From Rostratula benghalensis (lineage: Eukaryota; Chordata; Aves; Charadriiformes; Rostratulidae), in the NCBI GenBank assembly GCA_013399305.1, contig VXAI01000028.1, positions 4,909,676 to 4,973,675 of the forward strand: a stretch of DNA of 64,000 nt, written 5' to 3'. Shown piece by piece: positions 37,601-50,608 of this stretch. Position 1 is the stretch's first letter, and each line of letters starts with the position of its first letter. Both the position numbers and the translations under genes were made by a program. The notes under the pieces are model-generated. The model saw only the letters and a program-made list of their open reading frames with translations, searched no databases and was not told where the DNA came from.

Positions 37601-40600
37601 TCGGTGGGGACATTTCAAAATCATAGCTTCCCCTGTGTGTTTCCTGGAGCTTGTTCTGACACAAGTATTCTCTGTGTGTCCTACTCTCCCCTTGTTACCA
37701 CACAAACCTCGTGATGACTTGGCTCTCTGCACTGTACAGAAACTGTTTTGCACGTACCTAGGGATCCTACTTTCGTGTGGGAGCTGCTTTTCAAAAAACC
37801 CCAACACCGAGGATATAGCCACTCTCTGCCAGAGTGGTCAGCAAAGGAACAATATTTTTCATAGTTCCTGGACCATTTATTACACTTTTGGCATTTCCCA
37901 GTGGGAAGAACATCCTGATAGGAACTCTGTGGCTCCCACCACACACCCCAATGCCCATATTTTAAAAAATTCTCAGCAAACCTCTCTAACCTGTGGACCT
38001 GAGGTCTAAACTAGATGTCAGAGACTCAGTTCTGATTTGTTTCTGCTCTGCTAAATAATTGCAGATGAGACATATTAGCATTCCTTGCCTCATTTTTATT
38101 CCTCTGTAAAACTGTGATAGTGATCCTGATTTATTTGTATAACACTAAGTTGAACTGATGAGAAAAGCTACAAAAGAGCTAAGCGTTGATACTGAGTGAT
38201 CTTTTGATTTCTACGTCTCAGAACTTCTCCATTAATCCTGTAAAAGCCTCGAGCACTCTGTTTACCAGACCTAGTGTAAGAGAGAGTACAAGGATGAAGA
38301 CTAATTCTAAATCATAGACAGAAATTCTGGAAAACAGATTCTTCTAACATTTCCATTCTGTGCAAGCTTTGTCAGTGTCTTACTGCAATGATGCCAGTTG
38401 GATTAGGAAGCTTTTTAAAATGTGAATTTATCTTTTCAAAGATTTGTAGCCAAGCCTTTTCAGTTTGTTAAAATGTAATTACTGTCTGCTTGTTAATATG
38501 ATGTTCATTGATTTTTAAAGTACACAGACTTCAAAGCTGAAAATAAATAAATAAAAAGAGAGATAATTCAAACCAGAGTGGAACAGCTCGGACAGTTTTA
38601 CTCTTTTGCCAGGATCCCAAAGCAGTTGTGTTCAAACAATGCCACAGTTTGAGTGGAAATGTGAAGATTAAATCCAAACCCTGCATGTCAGCTTTTTTGC
38701 AAATGACTATCCAGGATTTCAATAAAATAGCCAACCACAACAGATCATGTTGCAGGGATTTTTATTGCTTAACAGCTTGTGATAGTCTCCTGTTTCTCTA
38801 ACATGTATTATAAACTAATGCACCTAATGCCTTCTAAGTATCAGTGGAATTTTGGTACCTAACTCTTTTAGGCTCTGTTGAAGAATAATTTGAAGTGGAC
38901 AAAAGAGGAGAGGGCTCACAAAGATGACGAATGGTTGCAGAAGCTCCCAGTTGCACATCATTGAGGTGTAGTACATGATGGAAGGTGCATAAACATGAAA
39001 CGTAATTTCATCATGCTCATGAAGAAAACAATGCAAGCACTAAAGAGGCAAGTGGAGGTAACTCAAAATTCAGACAGGAATTTAAAAATGTGATTAAGCA
39101 ATATCCTGAGGAGACAGCAGAAGCAACACTAGAGCACAACACTTTTCGAAGAAGGTCTGGAGAACAGAAAGGTGGGAAGGTATATCCATGGGAGAACCCT
39201 CCCCAAGTGCAAGAGAGAGGATGAAATTAGCTAGCACCGTAGAGATGAAACTGAGCAACAAATTTGTTCAACTGGAGAAGGAGAACAATTCAGAAACAAA
39301 GAAGAAAGGAAGGGAAACTACCCCCCAAAGACAAAATGACAGGACAGTGGAGACAGCCAGGATTGAAACTCCACAGGGGAGAATGAAGGGGAAAGAAGAG
39401 ACAGACTGATTTTCAGACAAGCAGAAGAGAAGAGAAGATCCCACCACACCAGTATGACATGGGTGTCTATGACACAGATAGGTTCTTTGATTGTTTAGGA
39501 CAATGGAGGAACAATGCCTAGCCAAAAAACAGAGAGAAGCCTTGTTCTTCCATAACTAGGAATGTAAGATGTGAACCAGTGGAAAATAAAATAAGGAAAA
39601 CTGATAGAAACAATGATTGTCTTCTGTTGAGGGCAAGTGATACTGAGGAAATGGGTAGAGAACAACACTAAACAATGCTTTCAGATACAGCTTCTCAGTA
39701 GTTTTTCTACAGAACTCTTTCAGTCCCAGTGGAAAATTATAAGGTAATAAAAAGTTATATGTTTTCTTAGAACTAGCTCTGTGAAGGAAATTTGGGCATG
39801 TTTGATCACTGAGAGACAAACAGCTAAAGCAGATTCTTTTCTGAGGGTGGTCTCCATTTGGCCACTTGCGATTCTAGTTGTCCAGGACTAAATTGGCAAT
39901 AGTGAGTAAAGCCACCTTTCAAGTGTAAAATAGGGAAAAACAGGCACAAAAACTCTGATTTACATGCTGGATTTTAACAGATGGGTAAAGGAATATCTTT
40001 GCAGCAAATATAGTAAGGGACAATGAACCTCAAAAGAATAAAGTCACACTTACAGCAAAGTATTCATTCTATGGTAGTCCCTATATAAGAAGATATTTTT
40101 CTTCTAAAAAGTTTTAAAATTGCCATTCACTTTATAACTATTTACTATGTGATGCCATCCATGGTGAGCACAGAAGAAGGTCAGCTGTGTGATAACATCT
40201 AAGCTTTGATTTCTGTATTGTATACAATGTTAAGTGTTCTGGTCTCTTTCTGTTCTTTGAATATCAAGGGGCCACTTAAGTTTTAAAACTGCTTCATAGT
40301 CATGCCAGACAGTACTGACAGGAGATGTAGTCAGTGAAATCTCTTCACCAAGTGGTAAGAAAGAAAGTGGAAAAGGATGGAGAGAAATCATTGAGTTCAG
40401 GATTGCTTGGTTGCTTTAGAAACTGCTGTTTGCAACAATCTCCTGATCTGAGTCTTGTCGAGTCACAACATGAGGCTGCAGACATGGTTTGAGTTAAGCT
40501 GCTAGAAGAGTAATCTTCATTACCTTGGTTTTCTTACCAAGGACATAGATAAAAATATTTCTATAGATAGTAGATAGAAGATTGTAAATACAAGCAAAAT

Positions 40601-41561
40601 TTAAACGGTGGTAGTTTTCAGAACAGGGATGATGCTGATGACCACGAGGGAGCAGCAACTGCTTTCTTTGATACTTCTGAAGCCAGCAGGGATGTTTGTC
40701 CATGGAGTCATCCATGGATGTAGCACACTGAATGCATTTAAGTAATCTACACAAGTTTAAATTACCAGCAGCCAAAACAGCAGTCAGGGAAAACTGGATA
40801 GCTTAGAAGTTTTGAATGCGGAGGCAGGATCTTCTCTAAGTCAATTTCAATTTTAGAAATGATTTTAGGGATTTGCATTTCAGTGGTGTCACAGCAGGGA
40901 GTCCTGGGGAAGATGAGATGGTATGGAGAATGCTTGTGATGCAACTGGTTAAGTAATCTCAATCTGAGTATAAGAAGTAAACTAAGATTCTGTAGGTACA
41001 GGGCAAGCAGCAAAGAAAAGCAATGCTGTGGTAAGGAAGCAGAAAAGCTGAAACATCAGTCTAAAAGAAATAGTGCAAAGGTAATAAAAGCAAATTGTAA
41101 TACTTCTGTTAGCTGTGAAAAGAGAAGCAAAGAATTGAACCATGATGTAGTGAAGTTTGGGAATTTACTGCATGTGTCAGTAGCAAAAAACCTCAATGAT
41201 TTGGCTATGAATTTTTCTGGAGGAACCCATCATAGTAGCAGAGGTGTGATGCAGCATTAGCTGGGCTGCCCTGGAAATAGAACCTGCAGCACTGAGATGT
41301 ACAGAGAAAATGAGTGAGGAATCAAGAAAAGCAAAAGGGAATTTTGGAAAGACTTAAAATAATTAAGGAAAGAGGAGACAGCATGGATACAACCCCTGTA
41401 AAAACCATTGATACAGGGGAACTGAAGACCTGTAAGGGTGATCAAAAGCTTGCTTAGGCAACACACAATGAAAACTTGCCCATGGAAAAGAAGTTGTAAG
41501 GTGGGTCACAATCAGTCAGCAAAGGATTAGATAATGCACTCAAGGGAAGAACACAGGGATA

Positions 41562-41640
41562 AAGTGATGCTAGGTGTAGGGGATTGGATTTGAGGACCCA
41601 CAAGGCCCTGTCCAGCTTAATCATCTACGATTCCATGGAG
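41562..41640 (+). mobile_element. Decayed CR1-like LINE 3' end
   Basis: The stretch reads aggtgtaggggattggattt, then gaggacccac...ccctgtccagc, and ends atctacgattccatgg. This resembles the bird CR1 3' end (aggggttggactagatgatc...cccttccaacc...attctatgattctatg). The usual 8-bp terminal repeats are reduced to one or two worn units. No reverse-transcriptase frame is recognisable upstream. Calling the family from memory is an inference. Confidence 0.5.
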
Positions 41641-42093
41641 ACAGCAATGAAAGACCTGCATTGTCTCCCTGAGAACTAATTTTGTTAGGTATGGGCTTAG
41701 GTCACATATTACAAATAGGTCTCTTTTATGTAGGATTCTAGTTTGGAGTTCGCAGTGATTGATGGGTTCATTAAAACGTCATCACTGAAACGGACAAGAA
41801 TTTTCTGCTTAAACCTAAATAAATGACGACAGAAACAGCCGAAGAGCCTCCTGCTTTTCTTGTTGATTCTCCCTGCAGCTTATTATGATTCAGGAGACTG
41901 CTTGGTGGGAGAGAGAGGAGACAGGATAAGAAAGGATTAGCAAGGCATATCAGCATTTCATTTAGACCTTTGCCTACCTGGTTGCTCTTAAATTCTACCT
42001 TCCAGTATCTTTGTTTTTCTGAATGTCATATAACATCATTCTGATGCTGAATAATATTTTTGCTGTGATTTCCCATTTGGTCTGGAAAAGGCA

Positions 42094-42172
42094 TTTGGCC
42101 AGATTCTCAGGTAGTTATTACTGAACCTTATTGTACAGATATAGGCAGCATTGCACTTGAAGATCCAGCCCA
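42094..42172. repeat. Palindromic repeat of the ggccagattctcag type, 79 bp
   Basis: The left end tttggccagattctcaggta matches a sauropsid foldback element whose arms read ggccagattctcag and ctgaggatctggcc. The right end cttgaagatccagccc is a degraded counterpart. A lone left arm of the same type (cggccagatcctcagttgac) occurs at 34198-34217. Confidence 0.45.
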
Positions 42173-42297
42173 CTGGATTACTGCTTGTACATCTGTGCTG
42201 TCTTTTTAAAGCCAAATTAGTCGGTATAGAAAGATTTTCTACACAGAATTTGGCTGTCATCTTTGTGACAGTATGTTATATTTTCAAGTAGATCCCA

Positions 42298-42363
42298 TGG
42301 GCCAAATTAATTGTAGTATTCTACTGATGTCAGTGATGTTACCCCAAGTGTGAATTTGGCCCC
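42298..42363. repeat. Palindromic repeat of the gggccaaatt type, 66 bp
   Basis: The left end tgggccaaatta and right end aatttggcccc are inverted copies. The interior reads ctgatgtcagtgatgttaccc, resembling the gacttcagtggagttacacc core of a known class of sauropsid foldback repeats. It lies only 125 bp after the repeat at 42094. Confidence 0.6.
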
Positions 42364-45300
42364 ATTGTTCCAAGGCTAAGAGATTTTTTTTTAATGAAAG
42401 TGGATCATAAAATACTCTCGGCTTTTCATCTGGTTTTGCTTATACTAATTATCCTTTCCTGGAGCTGAGTAGTAAAGAAAATATTCATATTCTCCACTGT
42501 CTGGTATAAATTGCAGTGCTTGTTTGCTGCAGCCCAAGACACAAGCTAAGGACAGAAATTGATGCATTTGCCCATGTGTGTACAGACAGAGTTAGCTACT
42601 TTCTCCATACAAGAAGCAGCACGGCAAAGGCTTTTGAAGTTCTCTAGTATAAGTGCTGTATCAATAAAAAACATAGATTTTCAGTTGTTTTTTATACTTT
42701 AGAAGGAAACTCTTCTGGCAACAAATGCATCAAGATAACATTGAATTCCATTCTTTATTATTGATGGAGACAAAAGACATATTCTTTTTAACAGATTTCC
42801 ATTTTTTTGAAATACTATCTGTAAGGCTTGCAGAATTAATATTGCAGTATATTTTTGCTGACAGCTTACAAACAGTTAGGTCAGAGAAGACATGGGATGT
42901 GATTACAGTAAAATTAGCTGAACAAGGCAGTTATTACAGGTGATTCCTCCTTCTGATCTGAATAACACACCTGAGGGAAAGCATAGCTGAGACTCTACCA
43001 CTGTCATTTTGGAAAGAGAGGCTGGCTATCCCTGTCTGGCCACTGGTGGATACTACTTGCTGTGTGTTTCCCAAATTTGTGTTGTCTTTGCAGAAATGTC
43101 AAAAACCAGAGAAGTCTGGCTGAACTATTATGTCACTGTTCAGCACAGTCTTTCTATTAGAAATTTGAGGAAGGTGAATGAAAAACATCATGAAAACATC
43201 AATGAAAAATCAATTTAAAAGCTTGAGTGGAAATAGGACATGTCCTGAAACACCATATAAGGAATAGAGGGAACTTTACAGGGCATAAATATACTTAAAG
43301 CCAACCTTAAGGCACAAAGTCTACAGCTGAAGTTCCCCATCCCTCTTTAAACCACTGACTCCTCACATACTTTTTGTTCAATTTTGTATTGCCATGGAAT
43401 AGTCACCTAAAGGGAGTGATCTTAATTTACAAAAAAGCATCAAACAATTTAAGATTTTGACCTCCTGAATAAATGTTTAAAGAAATAGGTGTGAAAATGA
43501 AGGATATGGAGCTGGTGCTGCCTCTCAAGCTTAGGAATCTCACTTTGCAGGTGCATTTGAGGCTTAATCTGGGGAAAACAACCAACTCCACAAGAACTGA
43601 AAGAAACCGTGGTGCAGAACTATTTCTTTCTATCTGAGATCACTGGACACTACCCTAATGCACTCCAGCGGGGTATCTGGCACTCTGGTTGTTTAATGAA
43701 GAATAAAGACCAGTTCTACCTCTGTGATGTTGAGAGTAGGAGTTATTCTTGAAAGAGAAATGCTGATATTGGATCGGCCCTAAAAGTAGTGGTGAAAGCT
43801 ATTCTGTTATTATGCAATTTTCTTTTCTTTCTGTTGTGAGTAGGGGGTGGAATAAAATGCAGAGATTGACTCTGTGCCCATGTAAACAGTGTGTCTGTGA
43901 AAACCATGCTTCTTGATGAAAGGAAAATGATGTCCTAAGCAAACAAATATGATGTATCCTAACAAAAAAAAAGAAAAAAAAGACAAGAGGAACCTCTAGC
44001 TATATCTTTTTTTTCTTTCCTCAAAAATGAGGGAAAATAGCTGAAACTACTGTATGTTTTCTGAAAATCTATGGGGAGTCTCTTAAAATAAGATCATTAA
44101 CCAAAGAGGTCTCACTAGCTGAACTTCTCCTAATTCAATATCAATGATTAAGTACCCTCTCTCTCCAGACTTAAGCATCTGACTTCATAGGGGTTTAGTG
44201 TCAAAGACAGGCAGAATTTTCAGTAGAATAAATTTCTCTGCAGTATATATAGGAGAAATGTCAACTGGACATAGCTGCATGTACTTCAGGACATACTTCA
44301 TGCTTTTCCTCAGAGCTGTATCTACAACTCCTTGGCATCGAGAAACTCCCTTTCTTTGCCATCTGTTTATCTTTTAGGTCTTAAGAGAGTGCTCTGTGAC
44401 TTCAGTGCAACTGTGCTGTCTCGTTAAAATGTCCATGTGCATGCACAGCCTAAAAATACAGAAGTGTGAAGGAGGAGACAATTCATTTACTGCAGTAGGG
44501 AAAAGCCAAAGACTATCTCTCTCTGAGCCTTTTAAATTATATTGAGAAAAAAATATTAAAGTATGCCTGCTGTCAAAGACACTAGGAGACAAATCTCCTA
44601 GTGATGTCTTCATGTACTGATGTTCTCCAAAGGATGAATAACTGTCTCCATTTTTAACAGGTGCGGTGATGCCCTGCTACCCTTAAACACGGTTGAAGCT
44701 GGAGTGAAGATTTCCTAAGAGAACTCAAAAACCAGGTAAAACTGCCTACTTCGGGAGGTCTAATAAAATCCTGCAATTCAGGCCAGTTGTGCTGATATTT
44801 GTAAACTGGGGGACAGTTTAGAGTGAATGCAGGAAATTTACTTTAACAGATGAAAACTAGGCAATGCTTGGTAATGCCATGTCACACTCCTGCTGGGGTC
44901 AGCGCAATTCAGTAATTTGGCCCTGGAGATTTTAGGCTGGTGTAAATTGCAGAAACTGAATGTGGTTTTAAAGGAGCTGAATGCATCAGAATCAAATCCA
45001 CAGAAACAAATACTATCCATTTCCACACTGATCTGGTTGAAACCAAGAGTTACAAAGTTGTTTCCAAGCCTCACGGCCAAGATTTTTTCTCTTGCATATA
45101 GCAGTCTGTACTTTATATCAACATCTCTTGTGGACCCCCTTACTTCATAAGTCTCTAGGGAAATTCCAGAGAGCTAGAAGTGAACAAATGTTTCATTATT
45201 TTAGAAGAATGAAGGAAGTGATCCCCTTCTCCCAGCCTCCCCAAATAAATATAGGCCAGTTATTCTGAGACAACTGCAAGAAAATCAGATGTGCAAAATA

Positions 45301-48300
45301 GTCAACATCTACTTAAAGAGACGATGCCACAAATGACACCAGTCAATATAGTTTTGATAATAAAAATGACTGAACATTGTAGCTTTAAATTGCTACTGCC
45401 CTAAACATAGCAATATTAAATGATTAAACTGATATATCAGAACTGAAGGGTATTTTATCAAGACTCTGCAATGACTTGTTCTTGTCCCTAGGCTATTCTT
45501 TATTGTTATCAAGGATCACTGTGCAGACTCTGGTGAAAGTTTGCATGCTTGGGACAATTTTTCCCTGTATTCCCAATAGTTGGAAAAAGGCAGAAAGTAC
45601 CTGATTATGAGCTTGGAACTTAGTTGATTTTTCTCCTTCTGAAGTGCCTTATCATCTGCAATGCATTTCCTGCAATTGTGAATGTTTCCAGTTATCACAC
45701 CAATTACCTGCAAAGGAGTCTAAATTTAGGGGAACTGCCAATTTTAAGTAAAGAAACAAGGCCCTGTGGAAATCAGAGAGTTCAAACTATCATTAAAGAT
45801 CTGTTGGATAAATGGTGATATTGGATTGGAAAGATCACTATTCTTGGAGCTCATGAGTGCATCAAGATCGAGCATTTCAGATATTTTTTTTCATTTTACA
45901 TAAGAAAGGATTTGTCAGATATTCAGGAAAGAAATGCCAGGATTAAGGTTACCTGTGCAAACCGAAGTAATTTTCCTTGTAAACAGGGATTAAAATAGCT
46001 TCTCATTGTATGTCTGCTACTGATTTTTCCACGGGTCCCTTACCCTATTGATTTGCCATTCACATTCTTTTTAATACAGGTTCCTGAGCTCTATCTGACT
46101 TCTGAATGCAATGCAAACTGTAAATCACTGCAGTGCTCTTGGAAAACATCATCCCATTGAGTCATCACTGAGCACGTAAGCTGCCAAAAATGAGTATCAG
46201 CTCTCTTGGGCTTCCCACCCTACTCCATATAACACCAGGGAGATATTTCAAAGCTCGAGCACGGTGGACTGGGAAGAGAGAGGTCTAGCACTGATGGTGA
46301 GCAAAGCTTCTTGGCTAGCCTACAATGATGGATAGCAGGAAGTTTGGTCTTCGGGCCATAAACAAAATTCTTAGCAAAAGCAGCCTGGCTCTTACAGAGC
46401 CCTTTGCTGACAGTTGTTAACTATAAGAGAAGCTGCAACACCCTGCACTGGAAACAGTCAGGCCATTCCTATGGAGGTGCTAAAGTGTGACCTATGGGCA
46501 CAAATTTGGTGCAAATATTGGGAAAAATATATTGTTAAGCTCTAGAAAGCAGTAGCACACATGCTTACTTATGTTCATCTGACTAGCAACACTCCAAGCT
46601 CATGCCATTTGGACATTCATCTGATTGATGGTAAGTGTTCACACACACCCTTCATAACAGGGCTGCAGCCTTTGCGTATTCACTAGAAGTGACATTTTTT
46701 CCTCTCTGGAAAAGGCCTGTGGCTGGTGATTTACACCCTTTGCAAGACCACCCTAGTTAAGGTTTCATGCCTTTTCAATGCCGGTGAATAGCATCCCTTT
46801 TCTGTACTATTTGGTGAAGCTGAATTCCCTCTATAACTGTAATACTTCACATTCCTGCTGTAGCTTTCCTTGCTTTCTGTGAGCAACAGCCTGTCCTTCC
46901 TGCTCATTAGCACCAGTTAGCTCAAACCCAAATAACAGCATGGCATTTTTACTGAAAAGACCTCAGAGATTAATCAAACCTCTCATAACTCCTATGTATG
47001 GCAGTAAAGTAAAAACTGAGGTACAAGCTGGCAAAGCAGCTTTTTTCTTTGTTCTCATTTGGAATTTTGGGCCGAACTGTAACATTAGCTGTTCTTTCAG
47101 AAGGTGGCATGTCACAGAGCCTAGCTGCTTTTGCCTCTTACTGGCTATTCAAATTGCAACTTTGCAGAAGATCTGAGGCATCCTCTTCCAACCAGTGTCC
47201 TAGCATAAGAAGCAATTGGGGTTTTTGAAATAAAAATGTCTCAAGGTCCTGGTTTTCTCAAGCAAATGGATTTGACTTTGTAACAAAGTATGGCTGTGAA
47301 AGCCCTCCATGTACAGACTTTTTTTCTTTTACTGTCTTCCAAGCTGCTTTGCCCTGCTACAACTCTTGTGTTGCAAAGGCAGGAAGGCTCCTGGGCTTCC
47401 TGTCTTTCCCCAATGAACATCGCTTAGCATCCAACCAGAAGACTTGATCAGGATGAAAACAATACTGAATTTTGCAGGTCTCATTTATTTAAGAAAGTAA
47501 AACTTCTTTCTTTTCAAAGTGCTTCTCTTTAGCTTTCATTTCCTGTGCACAGGGTAGCTTTGTCTTGAGTACAATAATTAAGTTGTTGACCTTCCTTAGA
47601 GGTCAAACATAGCTTCCCTTTAGAGAAAGATAAAAACAAGCAATAATAGATACTTTGACTGACCTAAGATACTTCGTCTACATAGCTGTGATGTTGCTGT
47701 AATTTCTGCTGGATGCTTTTACCAAGATAATTCAGGATGAGATGCTGTTAATCCATTTATTTTGGTAGTTACACAGATTTACTTAAGTTGTCTTTTCCCC
47801 ATTCTTTTTGAGAAAAAAAAAATCAATTGTAACTACATTGAAGAGTATGAGGTAGGGTGTGTATGCTCTAATGAGAATGATTCATGTGATTTTTAATATA
47901 TCATTTTACACTTGCTAGTGATTTTTTTCTCTGATCTTCTGAGCCATTTCATTTCCGAGATCAAAGAGAATAATGGGAAAGATGGGTTAATGCGTTGTAT
48001 AAGGCAAATTGCTATTCTTTTTATATTGCTCTTCTTTTTCTGTGTAAACAAATTTGTATTCTCCTCCTTTTAAAACTACCTGTTTCTAGCACTTACGTTT
48101 GTTTAAGTCTTGTTTACTTGTTTTTAAGTATGATTCCTAACTCCTAATGGTTTCATGCTATGTTCCACATACTATTTGAGATTGTGTCAGCAATTCAATT
48201 CCCCAATTCCCAGTAGCTGTGCCTGTGTGACTAGGCAAGGCACTTGGATTATCTGATTATTTTCTATAAATATTAGCAATGAGTTTGACTACTTCTATAT

Positions 48301-48357
48301 AGAAGTTTGAGGTCTTGCCCATTGCATGGAGGCTGGGGGGAACACGCTAGTCTTTAC

Positions 48358-48455
48358 AAATTAAGCAAGAACTAGAAATCCCCACAGGTGGAAGAAATCC
48401 ACTCCTAAATTAAGCAAGAACTAGAGATCCCCACAGGTGGAAGAAATCCACTCAT
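48358..48455 (+). repeat. Tandem duplication, 2 x 49 bp
   Basis: Copies 48358-48406 and 48407-48455 differ at only two positions (an internal a/g and c/a near the end). Each unit begins aaattaagcaagaactaga. The near identity points to a recent event. Confidence 0.9.
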
Positions 48456-50530
48456 TCCAGTGATTTGAGGCTTTATTGCTGATCTGTGCAAATGGCTAGA
48501 GATGCTGGTATTGTGCAGTATGAAGAAGGAAGGAAAAGCAAATATAAGCACTTCATTCTCCATACTGGAATAAGGTGGGCCTGCCTTAATACTTCTCAAT
48601 TACTAAACCTTCTGTTCTAAACCTTCATAATCCCTATATGCTTCTTATTCCTTCCAGAAACCTCCTTCAGGCCTTTGGAGTTCCTTTTTCTGGTGCAGAT
48701 AGTAAAATTAAGTCTGGGAGTGCAAGTATATATATGGCCATATAAAAAGCTCAAATGTACACGTACCCTTGGAAGCAAAAGATCAGAGCTGTGACCAACC
48801 ATTCACTCCATCTCTTGCTGTTGTGGCACTTCATAGCTATTAATATGTGAGCAATCCCCTCCTCATTCTCCAAAACCCTCACATTCGTCCTACTGTCCCA
48901 TCATGGTGAATTAAAGTTAAATATGCCTTAATGAAAGGGGGGGCTAAGTGGAAAAAGGCCTAAGCAAAGCATCTTTTTTGTTCAGAAGCAAAAGAGCAAT
49001 GCTGGTATCTAATTTTGAACCCCTGGGAAATGCCTTGATACTGAAGTGGTCAGCACCATGTAAAAACTTAGCAAGAGACTGTATTCTCTGCTGCCAGCAG
49101 TCTTTCAGACTTGTGTGGGCACCCCTCAAAACCCTAAGTAGAAGCTATGGTTGCAGTCCTTTCAGCCATTTTAGAACTTTGTAGGTAAATGTGGTCCAGC
49201 AGCAGCAAAAGCAAGTTCTGGTTTTAATAAAGATTAAAAAATATTTTTGAATGACCCTCCTTGTTCCTTACTATTATACGGTATTAAAATATAAGAGCGC
49301 AGCCAAGGAGAATAGAAAACAAAGAGAAAAGCCTTTTAAAAAAATTCCACAATTTTATATCCTTTCCCTACTAACCCACCACAGAATTCAAGGGTGGGGG
49401 ATTCGAGGGCTAAAAGAATCTTCATATGGTGCCAAAAATTCCCCACAGATCTCTCTGGTCCCTCCACATTTGGCTATTTAAAGCAAACACATTGTGTTTT
49501 AGATGCTAGTTTAGATCCATGTTCCATATGAGGAGGTGGGATGTAATTAATTAGCTGTTCTTTTGATTTCTAAGTATCACGTGTGCGTTTCATAAGGGCA
49601 TGTACTTTTGACAGGGGCTAGAAATAGGAAATAAACTACAAGCTGCACCACTTAAAGTCTTCTGGGTACAAATGATGGATCAGCAGGGGATTATCACATG
49701 TATTTTATTGCTACCAATGTTGATTGAGTCACATGAGTGTTAATGCAAACCTAGAAAAAAAAATCTGGATGAAATCACGGTAACAGATTTTAAAGTGTTT
49801 ATTTTAGTTATAATTGCACTGGTTTTACATGAGAGCTTTGATCTGTAGGTTGAAAAGAGGCAAAGCTAGTAGTCCACCGTAGAAGTAACCAAAGATAAAC
49901 TTCTCTGTAGAGTTCTAAAAAATCATGTCCATAGTCATACACACACACGTGGACATATACAATGGGGAACTGAAACTCAGACTCCAGCATGCCAAAAAAT
50001 ACAATTCATTGCTGCTTCAGCTAATTAAGTCCTTTTTCTAGATTTCATAGTGACTGAATTTATTTTAACCTCTATGTTGATCATTTACTAGAGGAAATCC
50101 AATGTAACAAAGCCAACATGTAAAACAGGGGAAAAACCTTTACGCCTCCCATCCAGCACAATAAAAATAAATAATACTCCCAAAGTGGAAGAGCCAGCTA
50201 AGTCCTCCAGGCTCCATCAGTCCTCCCTCCATGGGTCTGTCCTCACTCCATCCTTGGCAATGGATGGTCCTGGAGACCTCTCAGAGTGATCCCTTCAGAC
50301 TGAGAGTCAAATTCTCAATTGCAACAGTAATTTGGGGCCTGTGGTGACTTAACAAAACGACCAAAATGTTTCTGTCTTGCAGAAGCAGCAAAGTCCTCTG
50401 TGTCTGCTCTCCTAGCAGGACTGAATTTGCTCATCAACCTACAGACCTAGAGCGCTCTAGCACTAGAGCTACTGGCCTGTGACCTCTTGAATCAGGAAGT
50501 GAACCAGAATAAACAAGCCCTGTAGCCCCA

Positions 50531-50535
50531 TTTAT

Positions 50536-50599
<64 letters not shown>

Positions 50600-50608
50600 T
50601 TATTTATT
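50531..50608. repeat. (TATC)15 microsatellite flanked by TTTA/TATT units
   Basis: Fifteen perfect TATC units at 50537-50596, with TTTA before and three TATT units after. Uninterrupted repeats of this length are usually polymorphic. Confidence 0.97.

Larger units (their letters stand above)
32481..50530. other. Intergenic DNA downstream of SPTLC3, left part
   Basis: No coding exon recognised on either strand. Short open frames here lack known domains, consistent codon use or splice-site pairs. Besides the repeats listed separately there is a purine-rich stretch near 39140-39440. The 33.2-34.0 kb part is the best candidate for conserved non-coding sequence because of the duplicate pair. Confidence 0.7.
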
